Below, piece by piece: positions 26,124-35,077 of a DNA stretch of 64,000 nt. Source of the stretch: Streptomyces roseirectus (GTDB lineage Bacteria > Actinomycetota > Actinomycetes > Streptomycetales > Streptomycetaceae); the NCBI RefSeq assembly GCF_014489635.1, contig NZ_CP060828.1:7444001-7508000 (forward strand), given 5' to 3'. Positions within the stretch are counted from its first letter, which is position 1. Every line of letters starts with the position of its first letter. Made by a program: the position numbers and the translations under genes. The notes under the pieces are model-generated. The model was not told where the DNA came from. It searched no databases and worked only from the letters and a program-made list of their open reading frames with translations.

Positions 26124-26869
26124 AGCTCACTCTCCGCCAGCAGCCGCAGCGCCTCCAGCGAGACCACGGCACCCCGTTCGACACCCTCCGCGACGACGTC
26201 CCGGTGCGGGTCGTACACGCTGGTGCCCTCCTCGTCGACCAGCTCGTCGGCGTTCGCGCCGTCCACGACCACCACACCGCCCGCTGTCAGACCCCGCAGC
26301 GACGCCGTGATCAGCAGCGCGGACAGCTCCATCTCGATCGCGGCGAGACCGACGCCGCCGTACGAGAACAGGGGCAGCGGGCCCGGCTGGAACGCGGCCC
26401 GGGTCCAGACGACGCCCCGGTGGTGCGGGGCACCGGTCTCACGGGCGGCACGCTGGAGGGCGAGGACCGCCTCGGGGGTGGCGAACGCGGGGTACTCCGG
26501 CGGCAGGAGCTGCTGCGTGACACCGTCGTCCCGGACCGCCGCCTCGGCGATCACCAGGTCGCCGTCCGCTATCCCCGGCTTCATCGCACCCGCCGTGCCG
26601 AACCGGATCATCGTCCGCACGCCCGCGTCCGCCAGCTCCTGGAACAGCAGGTTCGCGCCCGGCGCGCCCACGCCGTGCGAGGCGACGACGACCGGCACGC
26701 CCTTCCAACTCCCGCTGAACACACGGTACTCACGGTGGTACGACACCTCGGCCGCGCCGTCCAGCAGCGCGGCGACGGCGGCGGCGCGCGCCGGGTCGCC
26801 GACGACCACCGCGTGAACGGGCAGACCGGTACGGGGAATTCGGGTGATCGGCAGGAGATCCTGCGTCAT
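26120..26869 (-). CDS. NP-I family nucleoside phosphorylase (candidate methylthioinosine phosphorylase)
   Basis: 249 residues. It has the uridine/purine nucleoside phosphorylase fold: VVGDPARAAAV at the phosphate site, SHGVGAPGANLLFQELADAG, IRFGTAGAM, and the ribose-binding AAIEMELSALL. Phosphorolysis would release a base and ribose-1-phosphate or its 5-methylthio analogue, the substrate of MtnA. The base-specifying loop reads VDGANADE, not the usual PNP sequence, so specificity cannot be read off. The gene overlaps permease and deaminase genes by 4 nt on either side. Confidence 0.82.
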   Translation of the reverse strand: MTQDLLPITRIPRTGLPVHAVVVGDPARAAAVAALLDGAAEVSYHREYRVFSGSWKGVPVVVASHGVGAPGANLLFQELADAGVRTMIRFGTAGAMKPGIADGDLVIAEAAVRDDGVTQQLLPPEYPAFATPEAVLALQRAARETGAPHHRGVVWTRAAFQPGPLPLFSYGGVGLAAIEMELSALLITASLRGLTAGGVVVVDGANADELVDEEGTSVYDPHRDVVAEGVERGAVVSLEALRLLAESEL

Positions 26870-27735
26870 GAGACGGCTCCAGAGGAGGAAGGGGTACGGC
26901 GACGGCGGCGGGCCGTCGACAGGAACAGGGCGCCGAGCGTGACGACGTACGGGGCGGCGTCGGTGGCCTGTTGGGGCAGACCGACGCCCTGGAGACGGAA
27001 GCCCACCGCTTCCGCGAGCCCGAACAGCAGCGCCGCGAGCAGCACGCCGACCGGCAGCGCCCGGCCCAGCAGCACCGCGACCACCGCGATCCAGCCCCGG
27101 CCGGCCGTCATGTTCTCGGTGAACAACGTGACATTGCCCAGGGCGAGTTGGGCACCCGCGAGTCCGCACAGCACACCGGACGACAATACGGCCCCGTACT
27201 GGTACTTCGCCGGACTGACCCCCAACGTCGCGGCCGCGTCCGGGGATTCACCGACACCGCGCAGCCGCAGCCCCCACACGTGCCGGGACAGCAGGAGCGC
27301 GGCGACACCGACCGCGACCCAGGAGAGGTAGGCGAGCGGGCTCAACCCCCCTATCAGGGGCAGGCCGTTGAGGGCAGGGTCGCTGAACGTGCCCTGCACG
27401 CCGAACACCGTCCGCAGCAGGAAGCTCGTCAGGCCGACGGCGAGGAGGTTCATCGCGATGCCGAGCACCACCGCGTCGCCCTTCAGAGTCACCGCGCCGA
27501 CCGCGAGGACCAGCGAGTACGCCGCCGCCGCGAGGGCCGCCGAGAGCACCCCCAGCCAGGGGCTGCCGGTGAACCAGCTCGTGGCGACCGCCGTGAAGCA
27601 GCCCAGCAGCATCATGCCTTCCAGACCGATGTTGAACACGCCCGCCCGCTCACAGATCGCGCCGCCGAGCGCGGCCAGCAGGATCGGGGTGAGGGCACGC
27701 AGGGCCGACATGAGGAGATCGGAGTCGAGGAACAT
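26866..27735 (-). CDS. nucleoside ABC transporter permease (NupQ/YufQ-like)
   Basis: 289 residues, about eight to ten membrane helices, BPD_transp_2 family. Diagnostic segments are GAICERAGVFNIGLEGMMLLG and LKGDAVVLGIAMNLLA, typical of the second permease of BmpA-type purine nucleoside importers. It begins with ATG at 27735, overlapping the first permease stop, and ends overlapping the phosphorylase start as ATGA. The arrangement forces equal expression of importer and enzymes. Confidence 0.9.
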   Translation of the reverse strand: MFLDSDLLMSALRALTPILLAALGGAICERAGVFNIGLEGMMLLGCFTAVATSWFTGSPWLGVLSAALAAAAYSLVLAVGAVTLKGDAVVLGIAMNLLAVGLTSFLLRTVFGVQGTFSDPALNGLPLIGGLSPLAYLSWVAVGVAALLLSRHVWGLRLRGVGESPDAAATLGVSPAKYQYGAVLSSGVLCGLAGAQLALGNVTLFTENMTAGRGWIAVVAVLLGRALPVGVLLAALLFGLAEAVGFRLQGVGLPQQATDAAPYVVTLGALFLSTARRRRRTPSSSGAVS

Positions 27736-28775
27736 CAGACGGCCCCCTTCTTCTTCAAGAGCGTGCGCGGGAACCGGAGCCGGGCCGCCAGGAACACGAT
27801 CACGATCGCCTGGAGCACCTGCGTCAGCTCGCGCGGCACCTCCGTCGTCCGCTCCATCGCGAGCCCCCCGACCTGGAGGACCGCGAAGAAGAACGACGCG
27901 ATCAGCGTGCCGACCGGCGCCGCCCCCGCGAGCAGCGCCGCCGTGAGCCCCGTCCACGTGTAGCCCGGCGCGGTCAGCGAGCCGTCCACGAACCGGTACG
28001 GGAAGCTCAACACGCCCACCGCGCCCACGAGTCCGGCGAGCGCGCCCGAGACCGACATCAACTTCAGCGTCAGGCCCGCCCGTTCGACCCCGGCGTACAC
28101 GGAGAAACGGGAGTTGAGCCCCGTCATCCGGATCTCGTACCCGAACGCCGTCCACCGGTCCGTGAACCAGTAGGCCGCCGCCGCGAGGACGACGAGGACC
28201 AGGCCGACGGTGACGGTCGAGTCGCCGAACGCGGGCAGCGCGACGCCGTCCGGGAACGCCCGCGTCTGGGGCAGGCTCGAACCCGGCTCCTTCAACGGGT
28301 ACCGGGCCAGGTACGACGCCAGCGACACCGCCGGATAGCTCAGCAACAGGCTGCTGACCAGCAGCGGAACGCCGAACCGGTTCTCGCACAGGGCGGCGAG
28401 CACGGCGTACCCGGCACCGGCGGCCATCCCCGCGAGGAGCGCGAGGACGACCGTCAGGGGCGCCGGCAGCGGGGAGTACAGGGCGGTTGCCGCGGCCGTG
28501 ATCCCGCCCAGCACCAGTTGGCCGTCCCCGCCGAGGTTGATCAGCCCGGCCCGCAGCGGCACGGCCAGCGCGAGCGCCATGCCGAGGACGCTGGTCCCGG
28601 TGGTCAGCGTCGCCCCGATCCCGTCCGTGCCGAGCGCGCCGGTCAGGACGGCGTCGTACGCGGTGAGCGGGTCGGCGCCGGTGCCGAGGAGGAAGAGGGC
28701 GCCGACGAGGAGACCGGCGAGGACGGAGGCGGTGACGGGGGAGCGGAGGGCGCCAGATATTCGGGTGATGGTCAT
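27735..28775 (-). CDS. nucleoside ABC transporter permease (NupP/YufP-like)
   Basis: 346 residues with an N-terminal membrane helix followed by about nine more. It is the larger partner permease of the BMP-type importer, with the conserved INLGGDGQLVLGGITAA and GALAGLVGAVGVL segments. ATG at 28775 lies one base past the ATPase stop codon. Together with the second permease it would form the channel for a nucleoside such as methylthioadenosine, adenosine or inosine. Confidence 0.9.
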   Translation of the reverse strand: MTITRISGALRSPVTASVLAGLLVGALFLLGTGADPLTAYDAVLTGALGTDGIGATLTTGTSVLGMALALAVPLRAGLINLGGDGQLVLGGITAAATALYSPLPAPLTVVLALLAGMAAGAGYAVLAALCENRFGVPLLVSSLLLSYPAVSLASYLARYPLKEPGSSLPQTRAFPDGVALPAFGDSTVTVGLVLVVLAAAAYWFTDRWTAFGYEIRMTGLNSRFSVYAGVERAGLTLKLMSVSGALAGLVGAVGVLSFPYRFVDGSLTAPGYTWTGLTAALLAGAAPVGTLIASFFFAVLQVGGLAMERTTEVPRELTQVLQAIVIVFLAARLRFPRTLLKKKGAV

Positions 28776-28776
28776 A

Positions 28777-30351
28777 TCAGATTCCCGCGCTCTCGTTCGC
28801 GCCCGCGCCCGAGCCCGCGCCTTCGCCCGAGCCCGCGCCCGCATCCCCGCTCGCCCCCGCCATCGCCAGCCCCAACGTCCCCTCGTCCGCCGCGTCCTTC
28901 CCGTACGCCCCCACGACCCGCCCCTCGTACATCACCAGCACCCGGTCCGCGAGCCCCCGGATCTCGCTCAGCTCCGCCGACACCAGCAGCACCGCGTGCC
29001 CGGCGTCCCGGTAGGCGATCAACTGGTCGTGGATGTGCTGCACGGCACCGATGTCGACGCCCCGGGTCGGCTGCTCGACGAGCAACAGGGGCGCGTCATG
29101 GGCGAGTTCACGTCCGATGAGGAGCTTCTGGAGGTTGCCGCCGGACAGCGAGGAGGCCGGCGCCGCCACGGACGCCGCCTTCACCCCGAACCGCTCGACC
29201 AGCGTGCGCGCGTGCGTGCGGACGGCGCCGGGGGCGAGCAGCCCGCGCCGGGACAGCGAGGTCCGGTGGTGACCCATGGCCAGGTTCTCGGCGACGCTCG
29301 CCGCCGGCGCCGTACCGACCGCGTGCCGGTCCTCGGGCACGTACGCGAGCCCGTGGGCCCGGCGTTCGGCGGCCGAGGCGTGCGTGACGTCGCGGCCCCG
29401 GACGGACACCCGCCCGCCGGTCACCGCCCGCAGCCCCGCCAGCGCCTCGATCAGCTCGCTCTGCCCGTTCCCGGCGACCCCGGCGATCCCGACGATCTCC
29501 CCGGCACGGACGGTGACGTCCACATCGTGGACGCCTGCCGCCGACAGCCCGCTCACCTCCAGCACCGGCTCACCCGGTGTCCCCGCCGCGTGCACCCGGT
29601 CCAGCTCCACCGCGCGCCCCGTCATCGCGGAGGCGATCTCCCCGGCGGACGTCTCGGCGGTGACCAGCCGGGACACGACCCGCCCGTCCCGCAGGACCGT
29701 CACCCGGTCCGACCCCTCCAGCACCTCACGGAGCTTGTGCGTGACGAGGATGACCGAACGGCCTTGCGCGGCGAGGGACGTGAGGACGGCGAACAGGGCG
29801 TCCGCCTCCGCCGGGGTCAGCACGGCCGTCGGCTCGTCGAGGATCAGCGTGCGGGCACCCCGGTGCAACAGCTTCAGGATCTCGACGCGTTGCCGCAGCC
29901 CGACCGGCAACTCCCCGACGCGCGCGTCCGGTTCGACCGCGAGCCCGTGCTCCTCGGCCAGCTCCCGCACCCGGCGCCGGGCGGCCGCCCGGTCCACCAG
30001 CCCGAACCGGCGCGGCTCGGCGGCGTACACCACGTTCTCGGTGACCGTCAGCGAGTCGAACAGCTTGAAGCTCTGGTGGACCATGCCGAGCCCGGCCGCC
30101 ATCGCGTCGGACGGACTCGCGAAGACGACGTCCCGCCCGTCGACCCGGATCGTCCCGGCATCCGGGCGCAGCATGCCGTACAGCACCGACATGAGCGTCG
30201 ACTTGCCCGCCCCGTTCTCACCCATCAACGCATGGATCTCGCCCTGCGAGACAGTCAGGTCGACGGAGTCGTTGGCGAGCGTGCCGGGGAACCGCTTCGT
30301 GATCCCCCGCAGCTCGACAGCGACCGGCGCCTCAGCGCGCGGCGGGGTCAT
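28777..30351 (-). CDS. nucleoside ABC transporter ATPase with two nucleotide-binding domains
   Basis: About 524 residues. Domain 1 has Walker A GENGAGKST, a signature region that reads LPVGLRQRVEIL instead of LSGGQ, and Walker B LILDEPTAVLTP. Domain 2 has GVAGNGQSE as a non-canonical P-loop, LSGGNLQK and LLLVEQPTRGVD. This asymmetry is usual for BMP/ribose-type fused ATPases. The ATG at 30351 lies inside the lipoprotein gene (20-nt overlap); the in-frame GTG at 30366 is possible. The C-terminal tail is a low-complexity Gly/Ala/Ser run. Confidence 0.9.
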   Translation of the reverse strand: MTPPRAEAPVAVELRGITKRFPGTLANDSVDLTVSQGEIHALMGENGAGKSTLMSVLYGMLRPDAGTIRVDGRDVVFASPSDAMAAGLGMVHQSFKLFDSLTVTENVVYAAEPRRFGLVDRAAARRRVRELAEEHGLAVEPDARVGELPVGLRQRVEILKLLHRGARTLILDEPTAVLTPAEADALFAVLTSLAAQGRSVILVTHKLREVLEGSDRVTVLRDGRVVSRLVTAETSAGEIASAMTGRAVELDRVHAAGTPGEPVLEVSGLSAAGVHDVDVTVRAGEIVGIAGVAGNGQSELIEALAGLRAVTGGRVSVRGRDVTHASAAERRAHGLAYVPEDRHAVGTAPAASVAENLAMGHHRTSLSRRGLLAPGAVRTHARTLVERFGVKAASVAAPASSLSGGNLQKLLIGRELAHDAPLLLVEQPTRGVDIGAVQHIHDQLIAYRDAGHAVLLVSAELSEIRGLADRVLVMYEGRVVGAYGKDAADEGTLGLAMAGASGDAGAGSGEGAGSGAGANESAGI

Positions 30352-31414
30352 CGACGGCCAGCCCACCGGAGACGATCTGGTCGCGCAGCGCCTTCACCTT
30401 CGTCAGCACGTCCTTGTGCCGGGCGATCACGCACTGCGAGGAGTCGACGCCCGCATCGAGCCCGGTCAGGCTGATGCCGCCCTCCTTCAGCCCGTACGAC
30501 ACGGTCGTGCCCGCCTTCCCGCCGAGCACCGCGTCGATGCCCTTCTGAACGGCGACGTCCGTGCGCTTGATCACGTTGTCGACGACCGTGCCCGGGGAGG
30601 AGGGGCACTGGTTGACGTCGACGCCGTACGCGAACGCCCCCTTCGCCTTCGCCGCCTCGAACACGCCGTAGTTCCCGGCCGCCGCCGCTGCCATCACCTG
30701 GTCGTAGCCCTGCGAGAGGAGGGTGCCCGCCTGCTCCTTCGCGCGCGCCGAGTCGTCGAACGGGGACTGCCCGCCGACGAACCGCGTCCCGGTCGTCGTC
30801 CCCGGCGCGACCTTCTTCGCGCCCGCCGCGAACGGGTCGCTGTAGCGCCGGAACTGGGGCGTGTCGAGGACGTCGACGGCGCCGACCTTGCCCGACCTCG
30901 ACAGCAGCCCCGCCTCGGCGCCCGCGAGGAACACCCCCTCGTGCTCGCGGAACACCGCGCAGCTCACGTTCGTGAAGGGCTTCGCCGTGCACGCGTCGAC
31001 CAGCAGGAACCGCTGCCCGGGGTTGCGCCGCGCCTGCTGGGCGACGACGTCAGCGAACTCGAAGCCGACCAGGACGATGACGTCCGGCTTGGCGTCCACG
31101 GCCGCCTGCACGTTCTGCTGCTGAGACGCCGCGTCCGTCGACTGATACACGTGCTGCGTGCCGTCATGCTCCTTCGCCGCCGCCTCGACGCCCGTCACCG
31201 CGAGCTTCAGGAACTCGTTCTGGCCCACGGCGTCCGGGGTGACCAGCGTGAACGACTTCCCGGACGAGCCGGAGGCGGCCGTGCCGGTGTCCTTCTTGGC
31301 GGCGGCGTTGCAGGCCGTGGCCAGCAGGACCGTACCGGCGGCGAGCGCTGTGAGCTGGAGGGAACGGCGGTGCCTGAGCGTGCGGGCGCGAGTGCGGGGG
31401 GCTCTGGGGCGCAT
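30332..31414 (-). CDS. BMP-family nucleoside-binding lipoprotein
   Basis: 360 residues. An Arg-rich N-terminus and hydrophobic helix end at the lipobox LLATAC, so the mature protein is anchored outside the membrane. The body is a PnrA/BmpA-type purine nucleoside binding fold (VVLVGFEFADVVAQQARRNPGQRFLLVD, EGVFLAGAEAGLLSRSGKVGAVD). It is the first structural gene of the minus-strand operon, 91 bases after a cysteine-containing leader peptide. The ATG at 31414 has a GGAAGG site at about nine bases. The ligand is inferred to be methylthioadenosine or a related nucleoside. Confidence 0.9.
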   Translation of the reverse strand: MRPRAPRTRARTLRHRRSLQLTALAAGTVLLATACNAAAKKDTGTAASGSSGKSFTLVTPDAVGQNEFLKLAVTGVEAAAKEHDGTQHVYQSTDAASQQQNVQAAVDAKPDVIVLVGFEFADVVAQQARRNPGQRFLLVDACTAKPFTNVSCAVFREHEGVFLAGAEAGLLSRSGKVGAVDVLDTPQFRRYSDPFAAGAKKVAPGTTTGTRFVGGQSPFDDSARAKEQAGTLLSQGYDQVMAAAAAGNYGVFEAAKAKGAFAYGVDVNQCPSSPGTVVDNVIKRTDVAVQKGIDAVLGGKAGTTVSYGLKEGGISLTGLDAGVDSSQCVIARHKDVLTKVKALRDQIVSGGLAVDDPAAR

Positions 31415-31505
31415 CGGGGACGACCTTCCGGGTATGACGAGCGGCGCTCCGGGAGGGCGACGGTGCCGTTCCGCGAGAGCGCTGGGAGGGAGGGTGCGAG
31501 GGGGC

Positions 31506-31568
31506 TCAGCCGCGACAGCGGTCGCCGCGACACCGGCCGAAGTCGAGGAAACGGCGCTTCGTGAACAT
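31506..31568 (-). CDS. cysteine-containing leader peptide of the nucleoside importer operon
   Basis: A 20-residue ORF, MFTKRRFLDFGRCRGDRCRG, preceded by a very strong GGAGGAGGAG site eight bases before ATG. It aligns without gaps to the end of the leader peptide before the ribose-type importer: basic residues, an aromatic residue, Val/Leu-Asp-Leu/Phe, Arg, five residues, Cys-Arg. Both cysteines use TGT, the rare Cys codon in such genomes. Similar -VDLxRxxxxxCR leader peptides precede cysteine and sulfur genes in Streptomyces and mycobacteria, where they act by attenuation. The function here is inferred. Confidence 0.75.
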   Translation of the reverse strand: MFTKRRFLDFGRCRGDRCRG

Positions 31569-31638
31569 CGGCACGTCTCCTCCTCCGTCTCGGCCAGTGG
31601 AATCGGTTGCGGACTGTACCACCCTGTTTCAGCCACCC

Positions 31639-31691
31639 GACAGACTGTCTCGAACTGTGGTTCGCCGAGGTCATGTACGGTGTCCGACACC
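31639..31691. promoter_or_regulatory. palindromes in the mtnA / importer divergent promoter region
   Basis: Three dyads lie between the leader peptide and mtnA: gacagactgtc (31639-31649, perfect), gaactgtggttc (31652-31663) and ggtgtccgacacc (31679-31691, perfect). The last overlaps the end of a possible mtnA -10 box, TACGGT (31676-31681). They are candidate regulator sites for both operons. Confidence 0.5.
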
Positions 31692-31730
31692 ACAGGACCC
31701 CCCCAGGCAGCACCCCAGGAGCGATCCCCT

Positions 31731-32762
<1,032 letters not shown>

Positions 32763-32784
32763 ACGGCAGGTCAGGAAAGAAAAG

Positions 32785-32808
32785 AAGGGGGACCACAGGG
32801 TCCCCCTT
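32785..32808. terminator. bidirectional terminator between mtnA and mtnB
   Basis: A 10-bp stem (32785-32794 with 32799-32808) and 4-nt loop. For the minus-strand mtnDCB transcript it is followed by a U-rich run (TCTTTTCTTTCC), a good intrinsic terminator. Confidence 0.85.
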
Positions 32809-32822
32809 CCTCCACAGATTCC

Positions 32823-33431
32823 TCAGCGCCGAGCCAGCTCCAACTCCAGCAGCCACTCCACCACTTCGGTGTAATGCCGCGCCTGACGCGGATCCGCCCC
32901 CCACACGTACAACCCGTGCCCGGCGACAACCACCGCCGGCATCAAGGGATTACGCGCCTCCTCAAGCCGGTCGCCCAGCTCCTTCATGTCCTGGCTGTTG
33001 GCGATGACCGGCAGCACCACTTCGACGTCGTGCGCGGGCTGCCCCACCCCCTTCAGCATCTCGACGTCCCGGAACGCGATCCCCCCGGGCTGCCGGTGCC
33101 CCATCGTCACGGACGCGACCGTGTGGACGTGGACGACCGCCCCCGCACCCGTCAACGCGGCGACCCGCGCGTGCAGTTCGGCCTCGGCGGACGGCTTCCC
33201 GCCCTGCACGGCAGCCCCCTGCCCGTCCACCAACACCACGTCGGCGGGCGTCAGTTCACCCTTGTCGTGCCCGCTCGCCGTCACCGCGAGCAGCAGCGGC
33301 TCCCGGGACAGCACCACCGACAGGTTGCCGGACGTGCCGCGCATCCAGCCGAAGGAGGCGAACCGGGCGGACTCGGCGGCGAGCACGGCCCCCGCCTCGT
33401 GGAGGTCCTGCGCGGTGATGTCGGCGGTCAT
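32823..33431 (-). CDS. mtnB: methylthioribulose-1-phosphate dehydratase
   Basis: 202 residues, zinc-dependent class II aldolase fold. It removes water from methylthioribulose-1-phosphate. Visible features: FGWMRGTSGNLSV at the phosphate site, SAEAELHARV with the catalytic Glu, the zinc His pair in VVHVHTVASV, and a third His in VVAGHGLYVWG. The ATG overlaps the mtnC stop by 4 nt. It is the last gene of mtnD-mtnC-mtnB and ends at a good terminator. Confidence 0.93.
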   Translation of the reverse strand: MTADITAQDLHEAGAVLAAESARFASFGWMRGTSGNLSVVLSREPLLLAVTASGHDKGELTPADVVLVDGQGAAVQGGKPSAEAELHARVAALTGAGAVVHVHTVASVTMGHRQPGGIAFRDVEMLKGVGQPAHDVEVVLPVIANSQDMKELGDRLEEARNPLMPAVVVAGHGLYVWGADPRQARHYTEVVEWLLELELARR

Positions 33432-34147
33432 GCGGTGCTCCCGGAAACGGTGATCTCGTCGAAGGACCCTGCCTGCGCATGATCCCCGACGCCTTGCGCG
33501 AAGTACGGCTCCCCGGGCCGCCGGACGCCGACGGCGTGCCAGCCGGCCTCTCGCGCCGCGTCCAGCTCGCCGGGCCGGTCGGAGAGGAAGAGGAGACGGG
33601 ACGGCTCGACGCCCGTCGCCGAGGCGATCCGGCGGTAGGACGCCGCCTCCTGCTTGGGCCCGGCGTTCTCCGTGTCGTAGAACCCCGAGACCAGCGAAGT
33701 CAGGTCACCCTCAGGGCTGTTGGTGAACCACGCCCGCTGCGCGGCCACCGACCCCGACGAGTAGACGTACAGCCGCACCCCGGCCGCGTGCCAGGCGCGC
33801 AACTGCGGGACGACGTCGGCGTAGAAGTGCGAGACGAGATCGCCCCGCGCGAAGCCCTCCGCCCAGACGATGCCCTGGAGGGTCTTCAGCGGGGTCGCCT
33901 TGCGGTCCTCGTCCAGCCAGGCGTTGAGCGTCTTCTCGATCGCGGCGGCATCGGCGTCAGGCTCGCCGGTCAGCTCCCGCACCTGCGCGATCGCCCGCGC
34001 GACCTCGGGCTCGTCCGCCCGCTGGGACAGCAGGTCCGCGAACCGGTCACGCGAGTACGGGTACAGGACGTCCACGACGAACCCCGTGGCGCTCGTGGTG
34101 CCCTCGATGTCGAGCACCACGGCGTCCACGGCATACCGGAGCGTCAC
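33428..34147 (-). CDS. mtnC: enolase-phosphatase (acireductone synthase)
   Basis: 239 residues, HAD superfamily, bifunctional enolisation and dephosphorylation giving acireductone. The nucleophile motif is [14 protein letters not shown] (DxEGTT is specific to MtnC), then [10 protein letters not shown] as motif II, and [15 protein letters not shown] as motif III. The GTG start overlaps the mtnD stop as GTGA and its own stop overlaps the mtnB start. Tight coupling ensures equal enzyme levels for the unstable intermediates. Confidence 0.95.
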   Translation of the reverse strand: MTLRYAVDAVVLDIEGTTSATGFVVDVLYPYSRDRFADLLSQRADEPEVARAIAQVRELTGEPDADAAAIEKTLNAWLDEDRKATPLKTLQGIVWAEGFARGDLVSHFYADVVPQLRAWHAAGVRLYVYSSGSVAAQRAWFTNSPEGDLTSLVSGFYDTENAGPKQEAASYRRIASATGVEPSRLLFLSDRPGELDAAREAGWHAVGVRRPGEPYFAQGVGDHAQAGSFDEITVSGSTA

Positions 34148-34728
34148 GCGACGTACCCGGCGGCGATCGTGTCGTAGTCCGGGAAGCGGGAGGCGATCGG
34201 CGACCCGGTGAAGTTGCCGATCCAGCCGTCCTCCTCGTGGAAGAAGCGGATCGCGGTGAAGGACGGGCTGGTGCCCATGTCGAACCAGTGCGTGGTGCCG
34301 CGCGGGACGCCGAGCAGGTCGCCCTTCTCGCAGAACACGGCGTGGACCTCGCCGTTCACGTGCAGGTAGAAGATGCCGGAGCCGGAGACGAAGAAGCGGA
34401 CCTCGTCATCGTCGTCGTGCGTGTGCTCCTGGAGGAACTTCTCGCGGGCGGCCTTCGCCCTCGCCGGGAACTCCGGGTCGTCGCTGGGGTGCAGCCCGAG
34501 GACGTCGACCGTGGTGAAGCCCTCCTCCGCGTTCAGCTTCTCGATCTCCGGGCCGTACGCGGCGAACACGGTCTCGCTGTCCGCGTCGAAGGGGACGTCC
34601 TCGCGGATCGGCCACTGTTCGTAGCGCACGCCCAGCGGCTTCAGGGCCTCCGCGATCTCGGCGGGGTCGGAGGTCCGGCGGACGAGGGTGTCCGGGCCGG
34701 ACTCGGGCCAGGTGGTCAGGAGGGTCAT
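34144..34728 (-). CDS. mtnD: acireductone dioxygenase
   Basis: 194 residues, cupin. It oxidises acireductone to 2-keto-4-methylthiobutyrate and formate with Fe(II). The metal ligands are in [14 protein letters not shown] (His, His, Glu) and the fourth His in [11 protein letters not shown]. It is the first gene of mtnD-mtnC-mtnB. The ATG at 34728 has GGAG eight bases upstream. The 5' region holds a ccgggt/acccgg hairpin (34791-34811) and lies back to back with the leader peptide of the ribose-type importer. The final transaminase (MtnE) is not in the window. Confidence 0.94.
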   Translation of the reverse strand: MTLLTTWPESGPDTLVRRTSDPAEIAEALKPLGVRYEQWPIREDVPFDADSETVFAAYGPEIEKLNAEEGFTTVDVLGLHPSDDPEFPARAKAAREKFLQEHTHDDDDEVRFFVSGSGIFYLHVNGEVHAVFCEKGDLLGVPRGTTHWFDMGTSPSFTAIRFFHEEDGWIGNFTGSPIASRFPDYDTIAAGYVA

Positions 34729-34858
34729 GACAACAGCTCCAGGTCTGTCTGGTTTCTTCCGCTGGAAGCGTCGATTCGGTGATGGTAACGCCGGGTCCGA
34801 TGATCACCCGGTGTGACGTAGTCGTTGTCTCATTCCGTGAGAATCGCCTTTTACACCT

Positions 34859-34888
34859 TTGACGTTTGGCTGAAACCGTTCTCATGAT
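34859..34888 (+). promoter_or_regulatory. promoter of the ribose-type importer / mtnK operon
   Basis: TTGACG (34859-34864) and CATGAT (34883-34888) are 18 bases apart, predicting a start at or next to the ATG of the leader peptide (34895). The leader would then be translated from a leaderless end. Confidence 0.5.
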
Positions 34889-34894
34889 CTGGGT

Positions 34895-34966
34895 ATGAAG
34901 ACGCTGCTGCTCGTGCGGCGGCTGTACGTGGACTTGCTCCGGTCGACCACAGCCAGCTGTCGCTGA
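34895..34966 (+). CDS. cysteine-containing leader peptide of the ribose-type importer operon
   Basis: A 23-residue ORF ending RRLYVDLLRSTTASCR-stop. The penultimate Cys is written TGT. It aligns over 16 residues with KRRFLDFGRCRGDRCR of the other leader in the island: shared Arg, aromatic, aliphatic-Asp-hydrophobic, Arg and Cys-Arg. The ORF lies 111 bases before the solute-binding protein gene. The segment after its stop includes ccggagc (34973-34979), gctccggctcc (35018-35028) and the downstream ribosome site ggagcc (35067-35072), which can form alternative pairings. A sulfur-responsive attenuator is inferred. Confidence 0.78.
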   Translation: MKTLLLVRRLYVDLLRSTTASCR

Positions 34967-35077
34967 CCGTTCCCGGAGCCCTCGCGCCCCTCCCTCACCT
35001 GGCGTGATCCTTTCGCCGCTCCGGCTCCCGCTCTCCCCTCAGCCTCATCGCACCGCCCCCGCACCTGGAGCCCCCTT

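Noticed and set aside
34810-34840. A third tiny ORF (MRQRLRHTG) in the mtnD 5' region
   Set aside because: It has no Cys, does not fit the leader-peptide alignment, and has no clear ribosome site; likely chance.
34729-34894. SAM riboswitch upstream of mtnD
   Set aside because: There is a short ccgggt/acccgg hairpin, but no conserved SAM-I or SAM-II core could be recognised.
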